The notes under the pieces: model-generated
The model's database searches: none
What the model saw: only the letters and a program-made list of their open reading frames with translations
What the model was told of the DNA's origin: nothing
From: Caprella mutica
Lineage: Eukaryota; Arthropoda; Malacostraca; Amphipoda; Caprellidae
Assembly: GCA_947561585.1 (NCBI GenBank)
Contig: CANNZV010000113.1
Span: forward strand, 363,999-427,998
Direction of reading: 5' to 3'
Length of the DNA stretch: 64,000 bases
Made by a program: the position numbers and the translations under genes
Shown here: positions 10,666 to 22,606 of the stretch, piece after piece
Numbering within the stretch: the stretch's first letter is position 1
How the letters are laid out: each line of letters opens with the position of its first letter

Positions 10666-13569
10666 CATTGGGGGATTAAAGGGGTTTAAAAACGCACAGC
10701 ACATTCTCGAGATTGTGCAAATCGGCAAATTGCGCGGAACATATGAATTACATTATGCATTAACAAGGAAGTCATTTTTTTAAATCATTGATAATATTAA
10801 AGGAATAATCCCATAAAAATCATTATTCACGAGTCATAATATCTCTTAAATGTTTCCTATTTATGGTACTTATATCAATGTATTTTAGTTTAAACAACAA
10901 ATAATTCTAAATACATATCCAATCATTTATTCCATAGTGTAATTCTTAGATCGCAGAGAGTTCATTTTAACATTACTCTGATTGATTGGCATCTAATGAA
11001 GACTGCAGTCACTTCAACTGATAGCAAAGGACATTTTCTCGATAGGTTTCACTGCAAAGACCACCACATAATGTCACACACGACGGAACTCGTCTGAAAT
11101 ATGTCTGCAAAATATCCACAAGATAATGGAGTACTCCATTAAATAGTTATCTCTTCAGAGCATTTTAAATGTCATTATCTGAAGAAAGAGAAGTTAGAGT
11201 TGTGGAAGTAAGGAGAAACTACGGAACATTTCAGAGGGAAGGAGATGGCAAAAGTGATGGGAAGGGTAATAGAACTTAATATCCGATTAAAAATTTAGTG
11301 GGTTGTTATGAAAAGCATAAAAATACAAGAACTGAAATAAATAAATTATTGAATTTACATCTGGTAATTGAAGCTTTACTATGTAATTATTTTGATATTT
11401 TAATGAATTATCTTAAATGAGATATAATGATATATCAATTGTTTTATTAGTAGAGGCAAAGTTAAAACAAAATATCTTTAAATGATTAAAGTTTGTTATG
11501 AATAATATTTTCAACAGTTATATGGTTTAAATTCTGCAGTTAATTATATACCATTAAAAAGAGCATTTTCAAGTATAGCATTTATACCTTCTATCTTGGG
11601 GAGGTGTTTGATTGGCACAAAATGTGGCACACTTTACTCTCTGGGCTGGAAATCCTTGTACAAACAGTCACTGAAAAGTAACTAATGCTTGGGATTGTAC
11701 ATGCACTTACCAAATCTACCTTTCGGAAAATATTATTGGAACAATTGAAATGATAACTTATAGTTCTGGTGTAAAGATTTTATATATCAATACATTGTCT
11801 TACTTTAAAATATACACAATTATATGGTTATGAAATTAATAACAAATATACAAAGTCAAACAGAAAAAAAATCTGATAGACCATTGAATAGTATATATTC
11901 AATATATACAACATGTACAGTCAGGCAAAGTATTCAATATTTGCATATCTCTATCATACAATTCATTAATAATATTATACAGCATATCACAATTTTATCA
12001 ATGTAGTTGTTTGAACTCTTCGTAATAGTGAAAATTTACCTTAAATTTAGGTGCTTAAATTTATGCTAAAACTTGTGTGTGAAAATGTAGAATTATTTGA
12101 TTTTTTCTCAATGTTCAAACTTTGACGACTGAATTTCCCTCTACTGCGTCTGCTTCGATCTAGTTTTATTCATATACTGATATGTTATCATTGTGATTTA
12201 AGCTAAACTATTTGGTATGGACTCATAAAATAAAATTATTTATCGATTACGTTAGATAAGATAGCCAGGTAGACTGAACATATACATAATACGTTACACA
12301 ATTTTAAAGTGGTATTCTATATATTTTACAGCGGCACACATATTAAATGTACGGAAGAGACTATTCCCTCACATCAAATCTAGAAGGTATTCCATGGGAG
12401 AGGAATCAAAGAAATGTTTGTAAGTTGAGAGATGTCTTATCCCCTCTCTCTTGCATCTCGTTTAGATAATACCTTAGACCCTCTACTTAGAGGCAAAGCC
12501 ATGGAACAAACGACAAATTGAAAAGAAATTTGATAATTTGGTCTTTAACAGTTTTATTACATGGTTCCTATTCATTGTTTAAAGAAATGATCAAATTATA
12601 GGTGTTTCTACCAATGTTCCAATTTCCAAAATGAATAAAAGTGCCTTTTTCAATATAAATAATGAAAGCGGTTGAAATAATTTTGGACTCCACTACTATG
12701 ATAAATTTTGTGATTTTACTTCTATGGCCGTCTTAGAAAATGAGGCTAATTGGAAGGATTTGTTTGGAATTAGTTCTTATAATTTTGACTATACAGAATT
12801 TTTAATTCTTTGCTCTTTTCTTAGCTGTTAAATGCATCTAATATAATAGTTAATCCTACAGATAACTCTGAGTACTCCATTCTATGTTGTAAACTCAACT
12901 AGTGCATGGGTATAAAATTGATAAAGAATTACGTAATGGTTGGAAGAGTGTTTAGAAATTGGTTGAAGATACGCAGCGAGGGACATTTAGGACTCCATTT
13001 GCTTCTCAATGTCCTAATAACTGTGTGCGGGACATTTAACACCACTTTTCCACTCCTAACTGCTAGGTTCAATTGGTCCTCAGATCTAAACTCTAAAAAC
13101 GCTGAACATTTTGAGAAAACGAGACCAGATTTTCAATGTAGAGCTCTGTTCCAATGGTACTTATTCTTATAGAGTTTAATGCTTTAAACTCTTTGATTGT
13201 GAATATTTGAATTAATGTGATAAAATAATTAATAGGTGGCCTGATGAGAGAATTCAATTCAATTCATATTCAAGATGTGTGATATCTAATTTACATAAGA
13301 CACATGATATACCTACTCATGCATTGAAAATAACTTCACATAGTAACACATGACAATTATATTGCTTCATATCAATACCTATAACTTTGTGTAATGTTTG
13401 ATATAATAGACAAAAGTTATTGACAGTAATTAATAAGGATTTCTTCAATTTAGCGGCTGCAAGGAGATATATTGGTAGATTGCTGCCTTCTCTCCAATAT
13501 TCCCCAATATAAACCTGTCTATCAAAGAACTTATTAGCATTGTGTGAGAGGTACTGAAAGAGGGGAAAC
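10666..13569. other. Long AT-rich stretch, one weak exon-like patch
   Basis: No gene is supported here. On the minus strand at about 11590-11665 an open stretch reads GFPAQRVKCATFCANQ, next to GTATAA (donor-like) and downstream of TTTTCAG. However, the frame does not stay open from that acceptor, so it is only a weak candidate for a Cys-containing exon. Plus-strand frames near 11824 and 12906 have no family resemblance. Confidence 0.35.
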
Positions 13570-13923
13570 TACTGTACTTGACTATGAGGGTAAGTACAGT
13601 ACTTCACTGTGAGGGTAAGTACTGTACTTAACTGTGAGGGTAAGTACAGTACTTAACTGTGAGGGCAAGTACTGTACTTAACTGTGAAGGTAAGTACTGT
13701 ACTTAACTGTGAGGGTAAGTACTGTACTTAACTGTGAGGGTAAGTACAGTACTTAACTGTGAGGGCAAGTACTGTACTTAACTGTGAGGGCAAGTACTGT
13801 ACTTAACTGTGAGGGTAAGTACAGTACTTAACTGTGAGGGCAAGTACAGTACTTAACTGTGAGGGTAAGTACAGTACTTAACTGTGAGGGCAAGTACTGT
13901 ACTTAACTGTGAGAGTAAGTACT
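13570..13923 (+). repeat. 25-bp minisatellite with a palindromic core, about 14 units
   Basis: Each unit contains AAGTACTGTACTT, or AAGTACAGTACTT, followed by AACTGTGAGGGT. The 13-mer is an inverted repeat around one central base, and the central base switches between T and A from unit to unit. Confidence 0.95.
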
Positions 13924-14637
13924 GGTGTTCCTATACTAATCACCACCGCTACTAAGGCCTGGTCCTGGCCTTACCTCACTAGATCTAAAATGTGTGCATT
14001 TATTCATTTCGGGTAATTGTCTGGAGTCTCTCTTGCCTATTTAATGGTGTTCGGTTAGATTTGCATCAAGTAGCAGCTGAGCCAAAGTCCTGAGCTATTT
14101 AACGGATTCGAACGATTGGCACTTTTATAGGGGTGATCAAACAGAAATAAGAATCAACTTGAAATAACTTTTGTACGGTAATTTACATCTAAATGCTCTG
14201 ATCTGCAATATCGACCGATATAAAACGTGCATGACATATACATTATACATTACTATAATCTGAGAGTAAAATTTATTTAGATATGAATTAATTTTTTTTT
14301 TAAAGCGATGTTTCATTCACCTATTAATTATAATTCATAACATATGTATTTAATATCAAATACCAGAATATGATTTCCATAGAGTTTTTCCTAGATAGAT
14401 AGATTAACATTCTTCATATCTGAATATATTGGCCTATTTAAATGAATGATCTAAATCATCTTTGAGAAAATGGTATTAATTATGTGCAATAGTTATCTCT
14501 CTCTCGTTTTTGTCAATGAATTACCACAAAAGTAATGATTCATGAATATGTTTAAATTATCATATTATTATATACCCTCTCATTCATTGGGAATACATAT
14601 AGTATATAGTATATAGTATATGTAGCTACATAAATTA
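13924..14637. other. No recognisable feature
   Basis: Mixed sequence with a short 8-bp repeat (TATAGTAT, about three copies near 14600). A tRNA-like GTTCGAATCC on the minus strand near 14110 lacks an A box and a cloverleaf. Confidence 0.5.
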
Positions 14638-15026
14638 GGGTGGCCGGTAATTTCGGTATCGGAATAAATGAAGATTATTTTGAAACTCCCAACATAAATA
14701 ACCGTTATGTAGTTTGTTGCACCCGCTAGTTTGTTGTACTGCACACTTCATGATTGTTTAATGGTCTGTCAGAGGACATACATCTTACTGATGAATTTTT
14801 ATTTATACCTCAGACCGAAAGTTACACTCAAATTTTATGTGAAATAAGTCAAAACACATCAAAATTACTAATGTTACGTATCTTTTTTATAACAGTTAAA
14901 AGATGTTATTCGCTTCTAATAAATACACTAAATATTTTAGTATTCATAATTTTGACTTTTTTTGTTCTTTACTAAACATTATAAAACGAAATCGAAATTT
15001 ACGGGACCGAATTTCCCCAGAACCAT
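14638..15026. mobile_element. Non-autonomous DNA element with GGTTCTGGG-type ends
   Basis: The left end reads GGCCGGTAATTTCGGTATCG. The right end, read in reverse, begins GGTTCTGGGGAAATTCGGT. The same pair of ends brackets the fossil transposon in the cuticle spacers (for example 55007-55572). Inside, near 14660-14740, is one arm of the ACGGCCA MITE in reverse orientation, suggesting nesting. Confidence 0.5.
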
Positions 15027-15844
15027 AAATTAGATATCTTAAATATAAAATATTTATACAATGCACAGATAGCAATTTCAATTATAGATGTGAAATTTGT
15101 GTACAATTCAGATTGCCTTTAAAAGAATAATTGCAATTTGTTTGATAACTTGTGACTAGTATTTTGAAGGAAGATTAGAGGAAAAGGTATGCCTTTAGTT
15201 CTTTGATTTAATTTAATTTTTATTCTTCTGTTACACTTTAATCGGGCAAACTTTTTTTTTTATTCTCACATGTTGAGAACATTATAAGTCCTGTGTTTTT
15301 TATTGTTCTTATTTAATTGCAAGTTTCACATAATATTTAATTTGAATAACTTATGAAATTTGTAGTATTTTTCATAATCTCTAAGAAAAAACGATGCCTA
15401 ATTAGCAAACAATTAATATCGATTTTAGATCAGATTCTCATTTATTGTTCCCATTTATTTTCATTATTAATGACTATAATTTAAAACAAAAGCCTAAAAA
15501 TATCATTAGATAAATAAAATATAATTTTCTCACTCTAATTATTCCATGAGAGACTATTCAACTTATTCATTTACTATGATTTAACTCACGTCTCATTGAA
15601 GTTCCCTAGCGAGTGTCGAGAGGGTGACAGTGACACTTACTTCCTCACCTGACGGGGGGCTTCGACACACTGATTTGCCCCCTCATTGAAAACATCGAGA
15701 CAGAGGGGGAGGAGCTTACACTACCGATCTCAATCTCCGATTTATTCACAAGTATTGGCTAAAATAATTTGAATTACTTATGTAGTAGTTCGAATTAAAA
15801 TCTTCTAGAATAATTTTTGTCTGATTTCAATAGTTTTTATACTG
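15027..15844. other. AT-rich stretch with one weak exon-like patch
   Basis: A less AT-rich island at 15595-15745 has on the minus strand a short open stretch (MRGQISVSKPPV) ending at CAG/GTGAGG. It could be a short 5' exon but nothing corroborates it. Similarity to the cuticle duplication unit starts at about 15845. Confidence 0.4.
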
Positions 15845-16061
15845 GAGATATTTTTCATGTAATCAATATTTGTGAAATATTACAAATGAAAAAACATGTA
15901 TTTTGTAATCGTTTTATTTACATTACAAATATAGTCAACAAACAATCAACAACAAAATAACAAATAAGACATCATCTCACACAGTTCATGAATTCTAATC
16001 ACAGTTTGGCTTAATTAAAGTTCTTCTGAATAATATAAACACTATCATCCTAACACAAGAC

Positions 16062-17850
16062 TTAGTAAGGAGCGCCATATCCAGTACTGGGCTTTCCACC
16101 AGATCCTCCACTTCCACCGGTGGGAGGCGCGGCATAAGAGTCTCCACCAGCTGGTCTTTTACCACCCCCTACATTCGCTGTTCCTTCGTAGGTGACGTCA
16201 GCGACGTAACCTCCCTCAGCAGTGACGAAATATTTCACGATTTGGGTCCTACCGTCCGGAAGTAGAACTCTGTATTCACCCTGTAGCAAAATTAGAAATA
16301 TTAAACATAAGATAACCTCATTAATTAACTTTTTTCTTATTTGTGTTTTGACTTCTCACCTGAGTTGTGTCTCTGTCCCTCTCTTCTCCGTGTCCGAAAT
16401 TATTTCCAGAAGCGCCATCTACATTCTCATACGCGTAAGAATATTGGGCCTGAAATGGCGGGAAACATTAAACAAGGAATGGAAATAAAGTTTCCAGTGG
16501 ATATTTAAACACGAAAGAGAATTGAATTATTGCGTCAGTGACGTCAAAAGATGACAGTAAAGAATAGACGTAGTTCTTTATGTGCGAAATTCGATGAAGG
16601 AATTCGACATCAGGGAATATAGTCAATATTCCAGGTAACAATTGATGTCTTGGGGAAACATTACTACCTGGGTTTTAATTAATAGATTGGTAGTAATAAT
16701 AAAGTAAATAAATAAATTTAACTTTCTTACTAGATATCAGATGACTAATTTTACTCACAGGTGAAGTTGGGCCCTGATCTCCACCACCAAATCCACCACT
16801 ACCTCCATATCCACCACCCACTCCTCCCCCCGTTTGTATGGGGGGTGCACCGTACTGGTCGGGGAGTGCTGTAGATGAACTGATAACTAGCAGAGTCACG
16901 AGTGAGATCTGCAAACAACAAAACAAAAAGAAAGTTAGAAGAAGAATTACTAAAAGTTCTAAAGTGAACTTTAACAATAGAAAGACCAGTAAAAATGTAC
17001 AGCATTAGAGACCAGACGGGCCTCATTGGCCCACTCATTATTTTATCGTTGAAAGCTCCTTTAAATGTTCAAGTTTCTGACCAGATATGGAATGGTTGGT
17101 CGAAGTAGTCCAATCTTATTTCAATCTCTACACTGATTGCATAGATTCACACTATGATCGCTACTAGTGCTCTCTTGACAGACGTTGCAGTGCATCTTAG
17201 ATTTCCTGTCTTTCTTGGAAGGACAAAATTAACAGCTCTTCTCTAGTTTGTATGTTCTGCTGAATAATATGAAAAAGACGAAATTGACATCAGAATGAGT
17301 GGGTTGTCTTTAGCTGATATTCCTGCAAGTGACTTCACTAGTTTGGGCCAAAACGTGACCCAAAAACACTTTGATTTCACACGGGCTGCAGAAGACCGTC
17401 TGTTAACTGATGATATAAAACTAAGTAAAGCGAAGTGTGTTGTATTATTTTTATTGATATTTATACGATATGTTAATTGGTCATAGACTGTAAATCACTA
17501 AGTTTCAGCAACTCAATCAGATTAATTCTTAAAGTATGCATCTATATTCCCACCAGGGTAAATGAAATCTTAGTTTTTCCCGACTTTGAAACTAGATTTA
17601 TATAAAATCTACCAGATTTAATGTTTAAAATTTATTACTGTCGTGTACTATGTCTGCGGTTAATAGAGAGGAATTTACTACACACATACAAATTATTTTG
17701 AAAAATTAGTCTACTTTTCCCACTCAATTATTATATTGTTCACGGTTTGATAGCAGTTTCTTCTTGCACAAACAAACACCATTAGTTATTGCTAATAAAG
17801 TTGATAAGTGCATTGTAATATTGCACACTCACTGTAGTGATGAACTGCAT
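16062..17850 (-). CDS. Pro-resilin-like RR cuticle protein, copy 1
   Basis: Structural cuticle protein expected to be secreted by epidermis and to bind chitin. There are four phase-0 exons with GT-AG introns: 17833-17850 (MQFITT), 16759-16908, 16360-16449 and 16062-16280. The product is 158 aa. Residues 1-20 form a signal peptide (MQFITTISLVTLLVISSSTA, likely cut before LPDQ). A Gly-rich spacer covers about 21-56. The RR region, about 57-120, runs from AQYSYAYENVDGASGNNFGH to YFVTAEGGYVADVTYEG. A Gly/Pro/Ser tail ends GYGAPY. The pattern (xERDxDTTQGEYRVLLPDGR) resembles crustacean pro-resilin-like members of chitin_bind_4 (recalled, not searched). Only this copy has Arg at residue 82 where the others have Gly. 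A poly(A) signal AATAAA lies on the minus strand at 15913-15918. The short exon before the bulk of the signal peptide is typical of arthropod cuticle genes. Confidence 0.93.
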
Positions 17851-17924
17851 TGTAGCTGCTGATGTGAACTGACTCTGTCTATGCAGGTTGAGATTGTAAT
17901 GCGACTTGTGTTCCTTTCTGTTGT

Positions 17925-17932
17925 CTTTTATA
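17925..17932 (-). promoter_or_regulatory. TATA box of cuticle copy 1
   Basis: TATAAAAG on the minus strand, 75 bp upstream of the ATG, at the same distance in copies 1-5. Just upstream are a CACCTG E-box, a TAATTA core and a GTGACGTGG (CRE-like) motif, all kept in every copy. Confidence 0.75.
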
Positions 17933-17940
17933 CTCACCTC

Positions 17941-19140
17941 AGCTCTTAATTAGGCAGGTGAGGAGACCACGTCACGCCATGTTGGTAGTCTTTCAGTCTC
18001 CAATTTCCGTCACATTTTAGTCATTTTAGTGTAAAACAAGACTTGGAACATATCCATGGTATAGGTTTTTTACAAATCGATGTTTTCATATATTTTTAAT
18101 ATATTTATACCTTAACTTTATATATTTACATATTAACTTTATAAAACTGAAATTTTTTGAAGTTTTACAGCTGTAATTAGAGGTGACACGGTACATTCAG
18201 GATAATTATAACAGGAATTGATTAGGTGTGAAGAATTGTAATGCGTGATTTTATGCTTCAATGAATTTTAATAACATTATTTTATTAGTGCAAAATTGTA
18301 TTTATGGAATATAAAATAAGAATTTGATCAATAAAATAATAGTTTATATAATTTAATGTTTCGATATTTTGGTAACATTAAATAGAGTTCTCCTTTTACG
18401 TCAATTAGGCCATACATGGTGAATTGTGGAATACTGTGTTTGAAAACCATTAAATTATAAGACAATATCTTTATTCCCAATGCCTTCAATTTTTCATACT
18501 TTGTGAGCTCTTACCCATGAATAGAACTACTAGAACTGACACATTACGGTACTTGGAGTGAAAACTAGAGAACTCGGTGTATCTAAATTCTCTCAGCTAA
18601 ATATTGACTATAGTACATAAGGATGTACGGATAATATTTTCGTCAAAGTACTATCAAAGAAATGAGTTAAATGTTAATATCTCCAATCACAGTTTTCTAA
18701 TTTCCTAATATTTTCAAATTCGCTATCGTGTACCCCGTTCCAATTAAAAAATATGTACCTATTTAGTAAAATTTATTTTTGAAAATGTGAAATTAGTGTA
18801 CTGTCAAAAAATCATTACGTTACCTTTTTTTTTTACTGTACCTAGAAAAACAACAATTTGATTGACCAAATTATTTCTACGTACATTTAGGTTTTCTACT
18901 ACGGCACTACATCAGCCCGAAACATTTATGCCCCCACAATTTGTTGCTAAACCCAGCTTTTTGAATGTCCACCAATCCTGTCATGTGGTCTCATGTTTAT
19001 AGTTTGCTGAGTTTTGTTTTGTTTTGGTCCATTAGAGTTTCAGTTTCAAACGTCATGGAATTGTTTTTCATTCATTCAAATATTTTTCACTCATCGAACA
19101 TTCATAATTCATCTATATTTAGTCACAAACAACCAGCATT
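17941..19140. other. Promoter-side flank, type alpha, copy 1
   Basis: Non-coding flank between promoter and minisatellite. Its opening (TTTCAGTCTCCAATTTCC, then ACAAGACTTGGAACATATCC) matches the gene 4 flank and differs from genes 2 and 5. It ends at the conserved phrase AGTCACAAACAACCAGC, where the array begins. Confidence 0.75.
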
Positions 19141-20223
19141 ATATCACTCTCCTAGCAACTGCTCTATCACTCTCCTAGCTACTGCTCTATTGCACTCTCC
19201 TAACAACTGCTCTATCACTCTCCTAGCAACTGCTCTATCACTCTCCTAGCAACTGCTCTATCACTCTCCTAGCAACTGCTCTATCACTCTCCTAGCAACT
19301 GCTCTATCACTCTCCTAGCAACTGCTCTATCACTCTCCTAGCAACTGCTCTATCACTCTCCTAGCAACTGCTCTATCACTCTCCTAGCAACTGCTCTATC
19401 ACTCTCCTAGCAACTGCTCTATCACTCTCCTAGCAACTGCTCTATTACTCTACTAGCAACTGCTCTATCACTCTCCTAGCAACTGCTCTATCACTCTCCT
19501 AGCAACTGCTCTATCACTCTCCTAGCAACTGCTATATCAATCACCTAGCAACTGCTCTATCACTCTCTTAGCAACTGCTCTACACTCTCCTAGCAACTGC
19601 TTTATCACTCTTCTAACAACTGCTTTATCACTCTCCCAGCAACTGGTCTATCACTTTCCTAACAACTGCTCTAACACTCTCCTAGCAACAGCTCTATCAC
19701 TCACCTAACAACTGCTGTATCACTCTCCTAGCAACTGCTCTATCTCTCTCCTAGCAACGCTCTATCACTCTCCTAACAACTGCTGCATCACTCTCCTAAC
19801 AACTGCTGTATCACTCTCCTAGCAACTGCTGTATCACTCTCCTAACAACTGCTCTATCACTCTCCTAGCAACTGCTCTATCACTCTCCTAACAACTGCTC
19901 TATCACTCTCCTAACAACTGCTCTATCACTCTCCTAACAACTGCTCTATCACTCTCCTAACAACTGCTCTATCACTCTCCTAACAACTGCTCTATCACTC
20001 TCCTAACAACTGCTGTATCACTCTCCTAGCAACTGCTGTATCACTCTCCTAACAACTGCTCTATCACTCTCCTAGCAACTGCTCTATCACTCTCCTAACA
20101 ACTGCTGTATCACTCTCCTAGCAACTGCTGTATCACTCTCCTAACAACTGCTCTATCAATCACCTAGCAACTGCTCTATCACTCTCCTAACAACTGCTCT
20201 ATCACTCTCCTAGCAACTGCTGT
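19141..20223 (+). repeat. 23-bp minisatellite array 1, about 47 units
   Basis: Unit contains CTAGCAACTG followed by CTCTATCACTCTC. Variants include CTAACAACTG, TGTATC and a few units with small deletions. The array ends in AACTGCTGTACATTCTCTCC, the boundary shared by all four arrays. Confidence 0.97.
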
Positions 20224-20654
20224 ACATTCTCTCCTACTTCATGGAGCTGGTTTGGATTCCTGTCTCATTTTATGTGATTTATTTAAATGCAATACTATTA
20301 TTACCTTTGAATCTTGATATTTCATTTCAAACCAACTAAAGTTAAAAGCAATCAATTTTTTGTGCATGAGATGGAGAAAATAAACTTCCAAAGGGTGTGA
20401 ATGAAGGAATACTGCAATAAGATGATCAAATTTCACATGTATAGGCAAAAATTATCACAGAATATCGATAAAAAAGGTTCTCATTTTTTTTCAATTTGAA
20501 ACTGTAACATAAATCTAAAATAAATTATGAAGTTCATGCGGTAATTACCATAAATTACGTTATGATACATTGGATGTAAAAACGTATTGTTCCAGATTCT
20601 AAACTTTATTTACTTCTTTAATATTCATTCGATATGCATTCGGTTTGTTTAAAA

Positions 20655-21620
20655 GGCCTTACACACGCAGGGTTTTTTAAGTCTTTCCACCAGACTTTTT
20701 GCTATGCTCCTCCTACTTTTTCCACGAGATTTTTGAATTATTTAAGAAAAAAACGAAATAATTACTATTTATTTTAGTTGGTATCCATGTTACCTGCATG
20801 CATAGTAAATAAATAGTAAAGTATGCTTGGTACAGTATTGGAACATCCGAAAATACTACACTGACATGAGATTGATTAAAACGAGTGACGTCACACAATT
20901 AATTTCCAAATAAGAACTGTGCTATCATTCAGTTAAATGCGCATTTTCTTTGAAATCAACTTAAATAAAATTTTGTTTTTATCACATTTCACACTCTACT
21001 CACATATAATATTAAACTTAATAACCTTCAAACTCTCCAGTAGAGTAAAGGTGCCTGAAGGATCTAAGATACATTTGCATTTATCTGATTAAATAAGAAT
21101 TTTTATTGGAATTGTGCTTAGAATACACTTTTACTATAGGCAATCAGGTTTACATGTTAGATAATGGTCATACAAGTGTTTCATTGTAAGTAGCTACAAT
21201 AAGTTACTATAGGTGCCAACTTACATTTTACAAGGTTGCCAATAAACCAACTTAAAAGTGCCAGCCTGGGGTATTAAATATATAAAGGTTATCTAGGTAC
21301 TGGAAGATAACCTAACATATTGTTTATTGACATATTCTATCTATTTACTTGCCGCACCTATATAGTTCACATTTTGACATTACTTCATCTGATTTTGTGT
21401 GACGTCACTTGTTTACATCGTTTCTGAAGACCGGAATCAAGTTCATCGTCAATGAATTTGAAACTTAGAATACTTTTCTATCTATTTACTATGCCTGCAT
21501 GTAACATGGATATTAAATGATGATTATATCGTTTTTTCTAATATTATCGTGGAAAAAGTAGGAGGAGCTTAGCAAAAAGTCTGGTGGAAAGACTTAAAAA
21601 ACCCTATGTGTGTACGGCCC
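20655..21620. mobile_element. 966-bp foldback MITE, copy 1
   Basis: The ends are near-perfect inverted repeats for about 90 bp (GGGTTTTTTAAGTCTTTCCA, then AGACTTTTTGCTA). Imperfect pairing continues for a further 150 bp or so, including GTGACGTCACACAA on one arm and its complement on the other. There is no coding capacity. Spacers 2 and 4 have an uninterrupted sequence at this place (TTTTAAGAGAATTTCAAGAC), giving the empty site. A clear target duplication is not visible. Confidence 0.8.
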
Positions 21621-21720
21621 TTCAGAAGAATCTCAAGACTTGGGATTTATTTTATTTATGTTGTTATTCAACCTTCTATACAATATACTTCAGTTTGATG
21701 GACTTGGTGGAAAAAATGGA

Positions 21721-21890
21721 GCGGATGTAAAAAACTGCATAACGGCCAAGTATGTTGAGGGTTTCAAAATAATCTTCATTTTTATATAAATATATGAAAA
21801 TTACTTTAAAAAACTCAACAAGAATGACAAGAAATAAATGAAAATTATTTCAAACTCTCAACATAAATATTGGCCGTAATGTAGTTTGTG
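21721..21890. mobile_element. ACGGCCA MITE in spacer 1
   Basis: About 170 bp with arms of about 45 bp. The left arm has CATAACGGCCAAGTATGTTG and the right arm ends TTGGCCGTAATGTAGTTTG. The centre is an AT-rich linker. Confidence 0.7.
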
Positions 21891-21963
21891 CGTTGGCTAA
21901 GTATTTTCCATTCAGAGACCGAAATTTCAAGCCACCGTCGCCATATGACCCTTTGCCAATTCA

Positions 21964-22047
21964 CCTGTTTGTAAACTTTTTATTCAGCCACTGTCTGACA
22001 GATCTTGGCCAATGAGGTGGGGCTCCATCTTGCATAAAAGCAAATAT
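21964..22047 (-). pseudogene. Fossil DDE transposase fragment, spacer 1
   Basis: 28 codons read IFAFMQDGAPPHWPRSVRQW and then LNKKFTNR. The next codon is a stop where the family usually has Trp (NRWIGR). The motif (F)MQDGAPPHW is the second catalytic Asp block of IS630/Tc1/mariner-type transposases. It is identical in spacers 1, 4 and 5. Confidence 0.75.
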
Positions 22048-22606
22048 TTCTCAGACTGTTGGAATCAAAGAAGAAGACCAAAAGTCAGACTTGAGTGAAT
22101 AAAGATAATATCACCATAATCAATGAAAACGGGACCGAAAATTCCCAATACCATTTGGTCGCCAACACGTTTGTTCGAAGTGAATGAAGTGTTTTCTCTG
22201 TTACAACAAATGTGAGTGTTTACTTCACCGAGAAATGTGCATCATCGGAAATCATTAGGTAGGTGCTTAAGGAAGTCCTGTGATTGCAAAATCTTGTCTA
22301 ACAATTCTTAATTAAATGACGTTTTTGATGCACAGTCTTTTGTAATTATGATAGATACTCAATGAAGATTAAATTATCAAGTTTTTATCCCTTATTTTTC
22401 TATAAAATCAATAGTTGCAAAAGTGTATAAATGAGAAGACAAGTATTTTGTAATCGTTTTATTTACACTACAAATATAGTCAACAAACAATCAACAACAA
22501 AATAACAAATAAGACATCATCTCACACAGTTCATGAATTCTAATCACAGTTTGGCTTAATTAAAGTTCTTCTGAATAATATAAACACTATCATCCTAACA
22601 CAAGAC

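Larger units (their letters stand above)
20224..22440. other. Far-side flank of spacer 1 (MITE-bearing type)
   Basis: Starts CTCCTACTTCATGGAGCTGG like the other spacers, then follows the spacer 5 version (GCATGAGATGGAGAAAATAA) rather than the spacer 2/4 version. It carries the foldback MITE at 20655-21620. Compared with spacer 5, about 340 bp are deleted near 21714 (GGACTTGGTGG joined to AAAAAATGGAGCGG), which removes the left end of the fossil transposon. Confidence 0.7.

Noticed and set aside
12906..13172. 88-codon plus frame
   Set aside because: No recognisable motif, no splice context and composition like the surrounding AT-rich DNA.
14090..14130. tRNA-like T-arm (GTTCGAATCC on the minus strand)
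   Set aside because: No A box, anticodon arm or acceptor stem can be placed around it.
16222..16488. 88-codon plus-strand frame across exons 3 and 4 of copy 1, repeated at 56186
   Set aside because: Shadow of the minus-strand cuticle exons, crossing an intron. It is absent from the other copies.
17295..17486. 63-codon plus-strand frame inside intron 1 of copy 1, also open in copy 4
   Set aside because: Most differences between the two copies change the amino acid, and the frame is broken in copies 2, 3 and 5. It behaves as intron sequence.
19141..20223. CRISPR-like direct repeats
   Set aside because: The units are contiguous with no unique spacers, and the genome is eukaryotic. This is a minisatellite.
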